A stretch of 64,000 bases of DNA from Brienomyrus brachyistius (Eukaryota > Chordata > Actinopteri > Osteoglossiformes > Mormyridae): NCBI RefSeq assembly GCF_023856365.1, contig NC_064555.1:20904254-20968253 (forward strand). The letters run 5' to 3'. Positions 14,637 to 22,030 of the stretch are shown piece after piece. The number at the start of each line of letters is the position of its first letter. The stretch's first letter is position 1. The translations under genes and the position numbers were made by a program. Under the pieces are notes generated by a model. That model was not told where the DNA came from and made no database searches. It was given only the letters and a program-made list of their open reading frames with translations.

Positions 14637-17600
14637 TAATAATAACCTATGAGTCTGCCATACCCAGAGAACCACATGGAAATTCTACTTCAGATCACTT
14701 CCTTTCCAAAATGCACCTCCAGCAAAATCATTTGGCGTGAATATCCATGAGTACAATATAAGCATGCAGTGGAAAGCAGACTTAAAAATGACACCTATTT
14801 CCCACGAACCTTTGAACAATACCACACTGTTCATCTAACCTCCTTCTGAAACAGTTTTCCTACCAACATAAAAATTTTACTGAATCATAATTTAGAAATA
14901 TGACAACGTATCAGAGAGATTTACAGTTTGCCAGAGTCAAACACATTGGAAAATATTAAAATAATTGGCTTTGCCTTCTGTAAGTGGTTCATGAAAACCC
15001 CGTCTTTGTATATACTGGCTAGAAGCAAACCTTTGGTTTAGCACAAAGCTAAGCTTTTTCCATTGATAGTCATGTATCACTTGGCATCATTATAAAAGTA
15101 ATAATTACCTGAAGTAGAAGAATATTGCTAGGGAAACCAGAAGTGATGCAATGGATAAGGTGTGACCAGCTATGGCCATGTAGTAGAGTATAAACGCCAT
15201 CTGAAAAAACAAACACACACATTTGAAAACACTTTTTAAATATATAGTCATAGCATGATTCATAACCCAAGGTATTGACAAAATGGATGGGGCTCTGGAC
15301 ATGTTAATGCATCATGTTGGGTTTGCAGTGCATAGGTCAGCACAGTTGCATATAAACAGCATTGACAGAAGTGAAAATATGCACTTGTGTTTATTACAGC
15401 TTGTGTGTGAAGTGACAGGAAGGGAGACAGATGCAGATACCGGGAGCCTAGAACAACACAGACATTTCAATATTATACAATTTATGAGCGCAGCTGTTTT
15501 TCAAAGAGAAATGTCAGAAAAAATATATATTCAGAAATCTATCTTTGAAAGTAACAAAGCAGTAAACAGACTAGGCCAGGGGCCTGTACCACAAAGCTGG
15601 ATTTGTTGATTAGCAGGATACCTTGTCGGATTTAAGGTACCCCAGGTTGAATAGACTTTATCTCTGTTCACGGACATTTAACCCAGGCTACCTTAAATCC
15701 GGCAAGTTATCCGGCTAAGCAAGAAATCCTGCTTCGTGATATAGGTCCCAGTATTACGCAAAAAGAAATGCTAGGAAATAAATAAAATGATATATAATTG
15801 TAAATTTAGCAACTCCAATTAGCCTCAGCATGTTTTTGGACTGTGGGGCGAAACCGGAGTACCCGGAGGAAACCCCACGACGAACCCGGGTCCCAGAGGT
15901 GTGAGGCAACAGTGCGAACCACTGCACCATCATGCCGCCCCTATATCAACATCATTTACACTAATTACTGTCAACACAAGTGGTTGCTAATACAGAAATA
16001 CTGTCAACAAACAAAAGATGTAAAAAATCTATACATCTTCCATACCTTACATCTCTCATGTATAAGACAGCACTAGTCATATTTGTTATTTTTTGGTTTT
16101 TAATTACAGAGAACATTTTAAATTATGTCTATTTTCTTCCACTTTTTAAGTTCTGGAGTTCACTTTTTGCTGATTTCTTTCCGGTTCAGTTCCATTAACA
16201 AAGTAACGTGGGAGGTTTCAGTTTTGCATTGATCTGGTCTCAGAATCACTGTTCCGGCGGGCGGCTTACAGCTATTTGTTAAGGGCACTGTTTTGCACAC
16301 CTTATCTTCCGGACAGACCACACCAACTGCGGCAGTGTTTACCAGCCCATAAACCACACATCTGCAGGGGCCCCTAAGGATTGGGGGCCCCTCTTGGCCA
16401 CAACCAATCGCTACAGTACCAAAGTCACTTTCTGAGCAAGTCCCAAAAACAACAAACCCAGCCCAGCACACAACTTCATTTTGCATCTGTCTCAGGTCTT
16501 AAGTCCACAGAGAACGTTAAAAGCTATGACATCATTAGGCTGAGACAGCCTACATTTAAAATAGTTCTGTTTTCTCTCATAAACAAGGTTTTTTTTCCCA
16601 ATCCCTGAGGTGGCATGACAGGATTAATACAAGCACTACCGCCTGGGGAAGTCATGATCATATCGTGACCAGCGGAGCATATACAAATGTAGTGGTACAT
16701 TAGCATGTTTAGGCATGAAACATATACCGCTAATTATGTAGCTGTCACTGAACTGTACTTGCGTTGCACAAAAATGGGATTACATTTGATGCTGTGGAAA
16801 GAAGCTAGAACGAAATGCAAATCAAACCATAAATTATGCATAACTAAACTATAAACCATCATCAGACTGAATTTACTCGTTCCTGTGTGATAATGGTTGC
16901 TTGTCCTTCCTGCTGTGAATACACATCCTGAGTATTGTAATTACTAAATATTATAATCACTCTGATGCGCATGGGTGTCATGACTATGCTATTAGCTTCC
17001 ATCCATCCACCCACCCATCCATCCATCCATCCTGGTCAGGTTCACAAGATGTAAAAATGTGCAAGAAATACTTTCACCTTTCATCGTTTCTTCTTACCTT
17101 TAATTTCTCTTTTGTGTGTAAGACACAGAGGGTGTAATTGGACCAAGTCCTGTTAGTCTCGGGGTGTCGAAACCAGTTTCCTGTCTCATCACAATATTTT
17201 GTTACTTTTTCTGGCAGAAAAATGAAGCAGAACACTTACAACAACATCCTTATAAAATCAACACCAAATGTTGCTGAAATACGTTCCCCCCCCCCAAACC
17301 TTACCGGTGGAGTCGAAATCTGGGAAATAATTGGGGCAGTTCTGTGATGTGTATGTTCCAGCGGCTGTGTCGTCCCAGCAGAGCCATCCATCCCAGGTTC
17401 GATTGCAATACATACCTTAATTAAGCGGGAGGAGACCATTTAGCGGGGGGAGATCATATAGCGGGGGGAGACCATATAGCGGGAGGAGGCCATTTAGCGG
17501 GAGCCATGGGCGTTGCTGCCATTAAATCTGACGTGTCCCCCTCACAATTCATAATTATTTGTTTGGACCCCCCCACATTTAGCATAAAATATTAGTTTGA

Positions 17601-18868
17601 TGCCAGTGTGTCCCCCCCACATTCAAAATGCTTCTGACGCCCCTAACTGAAGCTCTTGAAGGCCATACACTTTCCAAAACATTCAAATAACCTTTGGGCT
17701 GCAAATGTACCGTGTCAAACATGACCACTCTGAAAACATTTAATTTAGAGACCTTATTAGTAGTAACTATCTATACTATTTATTTATTGCTACTACTTAT
17801 TTAGTAAGATTTACAGTGTTTATTTACAGTCAGACTAACAGTATTACAGTAGCACAGTGTACAGTACCCTGTTATGGACACGCAAATGCTCAGTGTTGTT
17901 ATCCTGTTACCTGATTTGTTATAGGGCTGATCCCTGTTCATTTTTTCGAAGCACTTGTATTGACCATCGGTGATCCTTTTCCTTTCCTCGACCTTTTGCG
18001 TGACAACAGGGCTGACGAGCGATTCGATGGTGGGCTCCGCATTCCTTCCTGGTGAGCCGTGCATCATCACTCTCTACGCAAAGCAAAAAAAGAGGCGGGA
18101 ACCTAAACATATGTGAATACACACAGGGTGATGCGTTAAAATGGTATTACACTGAAGCGGATTAATGAGTTAAAGGCAATAAAAGCTTCTGCATGAGATT
18201 TAAAAGTTGCAGGGCCTGTTATTTAGTTATTAAGAGCCACGCAAAGCCAAAACGCGCTGAGCTCTCATTTGACAGCTTCCCCCAATACTGCATCCTCGAG
18301 AGCACTTGACTTTTCGCTGACGTTTTTAAACACTAAATTGCAACTCATTCATCAACAAGAAAAATGGTTCACTCAGTTACCTTTAATATGTCCTTGGACT
18401 GAGCAACGCAATTCGCCCAGGTTTTGTTAAATACGGGATCTTGGAACCAACTGCCTGATTCATCACAATATTTAGTCACTTTTTCTGCAAAAAGAAATGC
18501 TTAATTACTAATGTTGTAATTATAACAAAATGAATAAGCCAACTGAATTAGTGTTTTCATAATAATGGAAGATCCAGGCTGTGGTGCTCATTAATGGGCA
18601 GGGTGTGTGCTAAATTATACTGACATAATGAGGTAATGTTCGGAATTTACTGATTCGTGCTTATTTCTGTTAATTATCCTTAATCTAGCTTCATAGTTCT
18701 ACTGTTTAAATGTGTTTACTTCATTCCTGCTAATAAGGGACTATACTGACACAAAACAACAATTACGGAAGTTTTCTGAGGGAAGTCAAACAAGAAAAAA
18801 TCAGTTCTTGCAGTTTAGTAGAATTCAGACTCTGAACCTTTTAAATACCCCAGTTGCTTAATAAAGAA

Positions 18869-18928
<60 letters not shown>

Positions 18929-19301
18929 GCTTGCTTTCTGGTTTGCTTATAAATGTGACCTTATTTTGGGTATTTTTGTGCAATCTACCTACTGAATCTG
19001 GCCAGTGTATTAGTGTAATGATCGTTTTGTCTGATGGGATTACCCAACCACAACTAACTCAAGTTAAGGGAAAGGAAAAACTCATCTAAATCTAAATCTA
19101 TTCTCTGGCAACACATACAGACAAAAAGAATCATTGCATGTGTGTGAGTGTGTGTGTCTGTGTGTATATCATATTATATGTCTTTTAATGTAAATAGTGT
19201 TACCTATTTACTGCAGCGACCGTTTTAAAACGCATTTTACTACCTATATCTATTCCACTTGACAGTAAACAACTGTCAACGTTTAAAACCGATCAGAGGA
19301 C

Positions 19302-19350
<49 letters not shown>

Positions 19351-22030
19351 TAATAATAATAATAATAAGGGCAATTTCACATCGAGGTCATTTTACTAAA
19401 AACGCAGTTCTTCAGGCTCCGATAATCAAGCGATAAACTGTATTTTTAAATGAAGATGGTTTCCCATTCTCAATGTAGCGTTCAGGAAACAAACAAAAAG
19501 AACGTTTATTAGTGCCTCCTGCATGATTTCAGTAAACCATTTCGCAACTGAGTGGTCTGTTATTTTATTTGATGTGAAATGCAGAATGGTCCCAAAACGC
19601 TTGGCTCTCCGCGGGAGTGTCTGACCCCGCCCTGCCCTCACCTCGCACATTCGGGCAGTCGTGATGGGCGTACGTTCCTGCCGGCGTGTCCTTCCAGCAA
19701 AACCACCCGTCCCAAGTTTGATTGCAGAACGTCCCTTTAAAAGCGGGTAAACAACACGTTAAGATACATATATGACTTCGGTTGCTGAATGATCTGCGGG
19801 AATAGATACATGTTTTGCAAGCTAATATATGGCGATCAATGTTACTATTGCATTTCTTATTAATTATGATTATTCCAAGGACAACTTGCGACAGAACTCT
19901 TCATGACAATTACCTGTACTTCCGCGGTGACATGCACTTCTGTGTGTAGGAGCTGTATGAATTTTCTGTAGTCACTTTTGAATCAATTGCCAGATATACG
20001 GTCAGGCTCATACAGTAATCAAATGAAATAAAAGCCATTCATTCAGGATGAGGCGACTTTATCCCTCAGTCTGCTGGTCAAATTCTAGCCTCAATATGCT
20101 GTACCAAGAAAGCTCACTTTATCCCAGTAAGTGCATAATGGAATCGTCATTGTACCTGTCCTGTTGATTGGTGTGTCGCTGTTCTGCTGCAAACATTTAT
20201 ATTGAGCATCACTTATTTCTTGCACTTTGCCGTTTGTGTGGATCAGCGCCGGTTTTGGAGTCGTGTACCATGTGGGCTTTGGTTTTGTTTCCGTTGCATC
20301 ACTGGCTCTAATCTGTAAAAGGAACGCAAACAGCGCGGTTCTGGGGTGGCCATTCACAGGTTAAACACGACGATACTAAATTAACGCGTGGATGTTAGGA
20401 TGCTGCTTCGAAGCAGCGGTGGGTGAATTGAAAAGAACAGGCACGTACTTGCTTGTGGTTTGATCATTTCATTGGGGGGAGCAATTTGTATTTTCATGCT
20501 TGTTGGGAAATTCCGTTAAAGGTCTGTTCTTATTAAATTCAAAGATTGCGCTTCCTTTCAGTACTGAATAAGATTTTAAATGGATGTTTAAAGTTTAAAA
20601 AATGGCTTTGCGGAAATCAATTTTTACATTTCTTAAAAAAATAATACATAGAGGTCCACGTGACTGAGGGTGTTAATGGTGTCCTTGTCAATTGCACAGG
20701 TAATTGTCGATTGAAGACACCTTTTTCTTTGTTATTAAGTTTTAATTAATAACACAGATACTGAGAAAACAGCCGTCGATTACTCTCCGCGTACCAAAAA
20801 CAGTCCAATGTCATTTTACTATTTTAATCTTACAGTTAGGCAGAACTCTGCAGTTTTTTAGGCAACGGAGATCCTAAATAATGCATTATTCTTACCTGAC
20901 AACTTTATACTTCAACGCAAAAGATTTTTTAAAATAAAATTTCAGCCGAGGGGAACATATCAGCACACGGACGTCCTATGTAGCAGTTTAGCAGCCGTAC
21001 ATATGATGTCACTCCAAACACTGAAGTAAATGACGTCATACATACGACCACTAGGCCACCACGCATTTCAGTTGCACTGGCTTGGAAAAAAATGTCTTTC
21101 CTCCATTTCCAATATCCTTGATTAAGAGCACTCGAGTTCTCATTCAGAAAGAACGCAAGGTCCAGAGTTTAAGTGAGAACTTACTAAAAACATGTGCTTA
21201 CACTATATCATGATAATTTCATCATCATACCAGGTATCATTGTAAACATTTTCATGGTGAAGAGTCTGAAAATCAGACTTTTTCGAAGGTTTTAAATCAG
21301 AGCTGGAGACAATATAATGTGTCATGAAATATCATGTGAGCAAACTCTCATATAATGACTCCGCAGTAACAAAATGGCTGCTTAATTAATACTCTATCAA
21401 AGACATTTTGATAAATACCTGGACTGTTTTTGGTATTTATTCGCTGTCCACCAGACCTGGCAGGGGAATTTTATACTTAGAAAGACAGAGATTAAAGCCT
21501 GAAGCTGGATTTCACGCCCTTGCCCACCAGCCACTGATAAAAACTGGCATTTTAGAGCATTAGACTAAATGGCTGAAAGATCGTCTCCCTTTTAGGTCAC
21601 TGATGCTTTTAATTACCAGCGTGAACTAATTACTGGTTAACAGATTAGTGAACCACATCAAATTAATCTTAATTTCTCCAGGCTTTTAGATAATCAAAAA
21701 AGGCTAGACCTTCCTTCAAACAGAGACCTGATACAGAGTAACACTATCTCCATTTTACAGAAACCTTCAAAGAACAGCTATCAAGAAAACAAACGGTTAT
21801 TAAATAATAATTATCATGCCTAAATTTCAAGGTATTAAAAGCTGTTAAATATGCCTTGGCCAGGTGTCTCTTTTTTATGAGTGAAAGACACACTGTAGTT
21901 CATTTTCCATTTAAGAACTGGGTTATCCAGTAACTGGTACATGTTATGTAATGGTTGGACTTACCAGTATGAACGGTACCAAAAGCCAGTGCGTACTTTT
22001 TAATTTCATTTTGGTAAACCCCAAGTTTAT
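1856..22030 (-). CDS. calcr: Calcitonin receptor (class B GPCR) with two hormone-receptor motifs; C-tail exon missing
   Basis: Class B receptor for calcitonin-family peptides, at the plasma membrane, normally coupled to Gs. I joined 14 exons by splice sites and phase (minus strand, 5' to 3'): 22030-21965, 20312-20156, 19734-19642, 18484-18381, 18073-17911, 17415-17305, 17210-17098, 15200-15109, 12932-12806, 5458-5305, 2516-2456, 2364-2298, 2195-1977, 1897-1856. They read 516 residues without a stop: signal peptide 1-15, HRM-A about 50-124, HRM-B about 169-253, seven membrane segments about 263-513. Family marks include [32 protein letters not shown] and LVPLLGIQF. Synteny with tfpi2 and gngt1, and miR-489 in an intron, favour calcr over calcrl. 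The start ATG (22009-22007) has A at -3 and follows 21 nt of leader after an acceptor, so at least one upstream untranslated exon exists. The tail exon after residue 516 is unresolved. Confidence 0.93.
1977..2195 (-). CDS. calcr: calcr exon: TM5 to TM7 entry
   Basis: 219-nt exon of 73 codons in phase 0, acceptor ...gccttccag, donor gtacta. It reads [20 protein letters not shown], then [20 protein letters not shown] and [17 protein letters not shown] (residues 430-502). It contains intracellular loop 3, the G-protein contact region, with TM6 [16 protein letters not shown]. Confidence 0.95.
2298..2364 (-). CDS. calcr: calcr exon: loop 2 to TM5
   Basis: 67-nt exon, acceptor ...ttccaatag, donor gtgagt. 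Residues 408-429: [20 protein letters not shown]. The first codon Cys408 is the loop-2 disulphide cysteine. The reading frame stays open into the intron, but the splice donor and the next exon (V then NLFFLL) fix the end. Confidence 0.94.
2456..2516 (-). CDS. calcr: calcr exon: TM4 end and extracellular loop 2
   Basis: 61-nt exon, donor gtaagt. With flanking phases it reads [26 protein letters not shown] is the conserved TM4 motif. The acceptor (gctctttaag) is short but the phase joins both neighbours: LLGW|G|FPLVP and FDD|N|CW. Confidence 0.88.
3537..3711. mobile_element. hAT-type MITE with 8-bp target duplication
   Basis: 175-bp palindromic element starting CAGGGGTCTGGTCCTGGAGG and ending ...CCTCCAGGACCGGAGTTGGAGACCCCTG. 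It is bounded by acctaaag at 3529-3536 and 3712-3719, an exact 8-bp duplication. The CAGGGG ends, 8-bp duplication and lack of coding capacity fit a non-autonomous hAT element. The central arms (gtggctcatcagaagccag and its complement) make a long hairpin. It is in a calcr intron. Confidence 0.88.
5305..5458 (-). CDS. calcr: calcr exon: TM3 to start of TM4
   Basis: 154-nt exon, acceptor ...ttttcacag, donor gtgagt. Residues 336-386: [20 protein letters not shown] followed by [20 protein letters not shown] and WYYLLGW. The Cys at 338 is the conserved TM3 partner of the loop-2 disulphide, and its partner Cys408 is present two exons on. [15 protein letters not shown] is diagnostic of calcitonin/CGRP-type receptors. 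Confidence 0.95.
6624..8158 (-). mobile_element. Tc1-like DNA transposon, defective, complete ends
   Basis: Ends are inverted repeats starting CAGTCAGGAC(C/T)ATAAATA, flanked by TA on both sides (6622-6623 and 8159-8160), the Tc1/mariner target duplication. Transposase remnants lie on the minus strand: an N-terminal DNA-binding part at 7826-7593 ([15 protein letters not shown]), and a C-terminal catalytic part at 7211-6843 with NNDPKHTAK and SPDLTPTEH. About 380 bp between them has no usable frame and the N-terminus is frameshifted, so it cannot encode active transposase. It lies in a calcr intron on the calcr-sense strand. Confidence 0.95.
9951..9964. repeat. Homopolymer C14
   Basis: Run of 14 C followed by accaccacac, in a calcr intron. 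Confidence 0.95.
10384..10545. mobile_element. Palindromic MITE (cctgttccacgaagc family), copy 1
   Basis: Left end ggcctgttccacgaagcagg and right end ...cccgcttcgtgaaacagccccc are inverted; inner parts pair too (cttggccagataac / gttattcggctcagcaag). No coding capacity. Related to the element at 15577-15751. Confidence 0.65.
11058..11100. repeat. TTA microsatellite
   Basis: About 14 units of TTA with one TTG variant, directly before the SINE at 11105. Confidence 0.97.
11105..11409 (+). mobile_element. SINE copy inserted in a TTA microsatellite
   Basis: ggcagcacggtgaccctgct ... gggatagactcccgtccccc ... gatgaatggatggatgg: the same SINE structure with a diverged head. TTATTATTG-like sequence on both sides suggests insertion into the microsatellite. 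It carries an internal tgtgtgtgtg run. In a calcr intron. Confidence 0.75.
12448..12770. mobile_element. AT-rich palindromic MITE, second copy
   Basis: Starts ggtaagctttacattaaatg and ends ...gcagttaattaatagtaac; internal inverted segments such as taatatacattaat against tatatttaaagctgttaat. Shares order and sequence with the element at 33149-33610 but lacks the nested insert. It ends about 35 bp from the calcr TM2 exon (downstream in transcription sense). Confidence 0.65.
12806..12932 (-). CDS. calcr: calcr exon: TM2 and first extracellular loop
   Basis: 127-nt exon, acceptor ...tttccacag, donor gtgagt. It reads [21 protein letters not shown]... to NPKLVESNP (residues 294-335). CQRITLHKN is the conserved intracellular loop 1/TM2 entry of class B receptors. 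Starts after 1 nt (phase 2) and ends in phase 0; both neighbours agree. Confidence 0.93.
12933..15108. other. calcr intron between TM1 and TM2
   Basis: Contains the compound TAC/TTA/TAA microsatellite and a G+C-richer block around 13680-14130 ending with ggattcaataaagcaaccctg, which could be a solo LTR. I found no coding exon. Confidence 0.6.
14520..14644. repeat. Compound TAC/TTA/TAA microsatellite
   Basis: About 125 bp moving from TAC through TTA to TAA units. The TTA and TAA arms are complementary and can fold into a hairpin. The open frame read through it (poly-Ile) is not a gene. Confidence 0.97.
15109..15200 (-). CDS. calcr: calcr exon: transmembrane segment 1
   Basis: 92-nt exon, acceptor ...gttttttcag and donor gtaatt. 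It reads [20 protein letters not shown]..., residues 263-292, which is the first membrane helix of the calcitonin receptor family (compare the LYYLAIVGHSLS pattern of the family). Ends in phase 2 and joins the next exon to give FRSLSCQR. Confidence 0.93.
15577..15751. mobile_element. Palindromic MITE (cctgttccacgaagc family), copy 2
   Basis: Left end ggggcctgtaccacaaagct and right end ...tcctgcttcgtgatataggtccc, with inner arms tagcaggataccttgtcgga and tccggcaagttatccggcta. Same family as 10384-10545. It lies in the calcr intron before the TM1 exon. Confidence 0.65.
15805..15941 (-). mobile_element. SINE head fragment
   Basis: Reverse-oriented 5' part of the tRNA-derived SINE: tagcaactccaattagcctc ... 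ccatcatgccgcccc. A deletion removes the segment between the cacgacg and the aacccgggtcccag B-box complement. The tail half is absent. Confidence 0.8.
16160..16491 (-). pseudogene. Unidentified cysteine-rich secreted-protein-like frame in a calcr intron
   Basis: A minus-strand open frame of 108 codons (16486-16160) has nine cysteines, including [20 protein letters not shown] and [13 protein letters not shown]. Overlapping it by frame, ATG at 16479 reads [16 protein letters not shown], a textbook signal peptide, then hits TAG seven codons later. A single-base shift near 16435 would connect the signal peptide to the cysteine-rich part. So this is either a decayed small secreted-protein gene or retrocopy, a gene with a sequence error, or coincidence. 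I do not recognise the family. It sits between calcr HRM-B and TM1 exons on the same strand. Confidence 0.35.
17098..18073 (-). CDS. calcr: calcr HRM-B: membrane-proximal hormone-receptor motif (3 exons)
   Basis: Exons 18073-17911 (163 nt), 17415-17305 (111 nt) and 17210-17098 (113 nt), again with phases 0-1, 1-1, 1-0. Cysteines at residues 174, 191, 200, 214, 231, 253; motifs [21 protein letters not shown] and [12 protein letters not shown]. This copy has the full-length canonical layout and runs straight into the first membrane segment, so it is the likely orthologue of the single extracellular domain of tetrapod receptors. The first exon opens with a 35-residue linker after HRM-A ([15 protein letters not shown]...) rich in charged residues. 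Confidence 0.92.
17424..17510. repeat. 18-bp minisatellite next to HRM-B2 splice acceptor
   Basis: Four full and one partial unit of agcgggaggagaccattt (units start 17424, 17442, 17460, 17478, 17496) with a few substitutions. It ends 8 bp from the acceptor of the calcr exon 17415-17305. On the transcribed strand the units read as pyrimidine-rich tctcctcccgc blocks. Confidence 0.93.
17505..17644. repeat. Unclassified dispersed repeat, copy 1
   Basis: catgggcgttgctgcc ... gacgtgtcc ... ataattatttgtttggaccc ... taaaatattagttt ... atgccagtgtgtccccccc ... cttctgacgcccct. Closely matches 44827-44962 in the same orientation. No coding capacity or clear terminal repeats. Confidence 0.75.
18381..20312 (-). 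CDS. calcr: calcr HRM-A: upstream hormone-receptor motif (3 exons)
   Basis: Exons 20312-20156 (157 nt), 19734-19642 (93 nt) and 18484-18381 (104 nt). Phases run 0-1, 1-1, 1-0, so the module of 118 codons can be inserted or skipped without shifting frame. It has all six cysteines of the class B ligand-binding domain (residues 55, 71, 80, 94, 105, 124), TWDGWFCW and [11 protein letters not shown], and N-glycosylation sequons NRT, NQT and NKT. It lacks the YFPDF stretch between cysteine 4 and cysteine 5: CPN is followed directly by VREKVTKYC, six residues shorter than HRM-B. Whether it binds ligand is unknown. Confidence 0.9.
18871..18927. repeat. TAA microsatellite
   Basis: About 19 perfect TAA units in the intron between HRM-A2 and HRM-A3 of calcr. 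Confidence 0.97.
19303..19368. repeat. TAA microsatellite
   Basis: About 22 TAA units with one CAA variant, same calcr intron as the previous one and 375 bp away. Confidence 0.97.
20985..21056 (-). ncRNA. mir489: microRNA miR-489 precursor, intronic in calcr
   Basis: On the minus strand, 21013-20991 reads AGTGACATCATATGTACGGCTGC, which I recognise as the fish form of miR-489-3p. 21049-21028 reads GGTCGTATGTATGACGTCATTT, differing from the human 5p arm, as I recall it, by only a few bases. The two arms pair almost completely around a loop of about 14 nt (acttcagtgtttgg). It lies in the intron between the signal-peptide and HRM-A exons, same strand as calcr; in mammals miR-489 is likewise inside CALCR, so it is probably processed from the calcr transcript. 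Precursor ends are approximate. I did not see its mammalian neighbour miR-653. Confidence 0.93.
21965..22030 (-). CDS. calcr: calcr first coding exon: signal peptide
   Basis: Minus-strand exon between acceptor ...attcacag and donor gtaagt. It holds 21 nt of leader, then ATG and 15 codons reading [15 protein letters not shown], a basic N-terminus followed by a hydrophobic core, as expected of a signal peptide. It ends in phase 0, matching the HRM-A1 exon that continues IRASDATET. No other minus-strand exon with a hydrophobic leader and phase-0 donor was seen nearby, and the join gives a plausible cleavage after Ala18 or Ala21. I inferred the exon from sequence only. Confidence 0.8.

Noticed and set aside
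14426..14677. Poly-isoleucine/asparagine frame
   Set aside because: Translation of a trinucleotide microsatellite.
17098..22030. Assigning the receptor to calcrl instead of calcr
   Set aside because: calcrl is normally near tfpi, while calcr is near tfpi2 and gngt1 and hosts miR-489; all three are present here.
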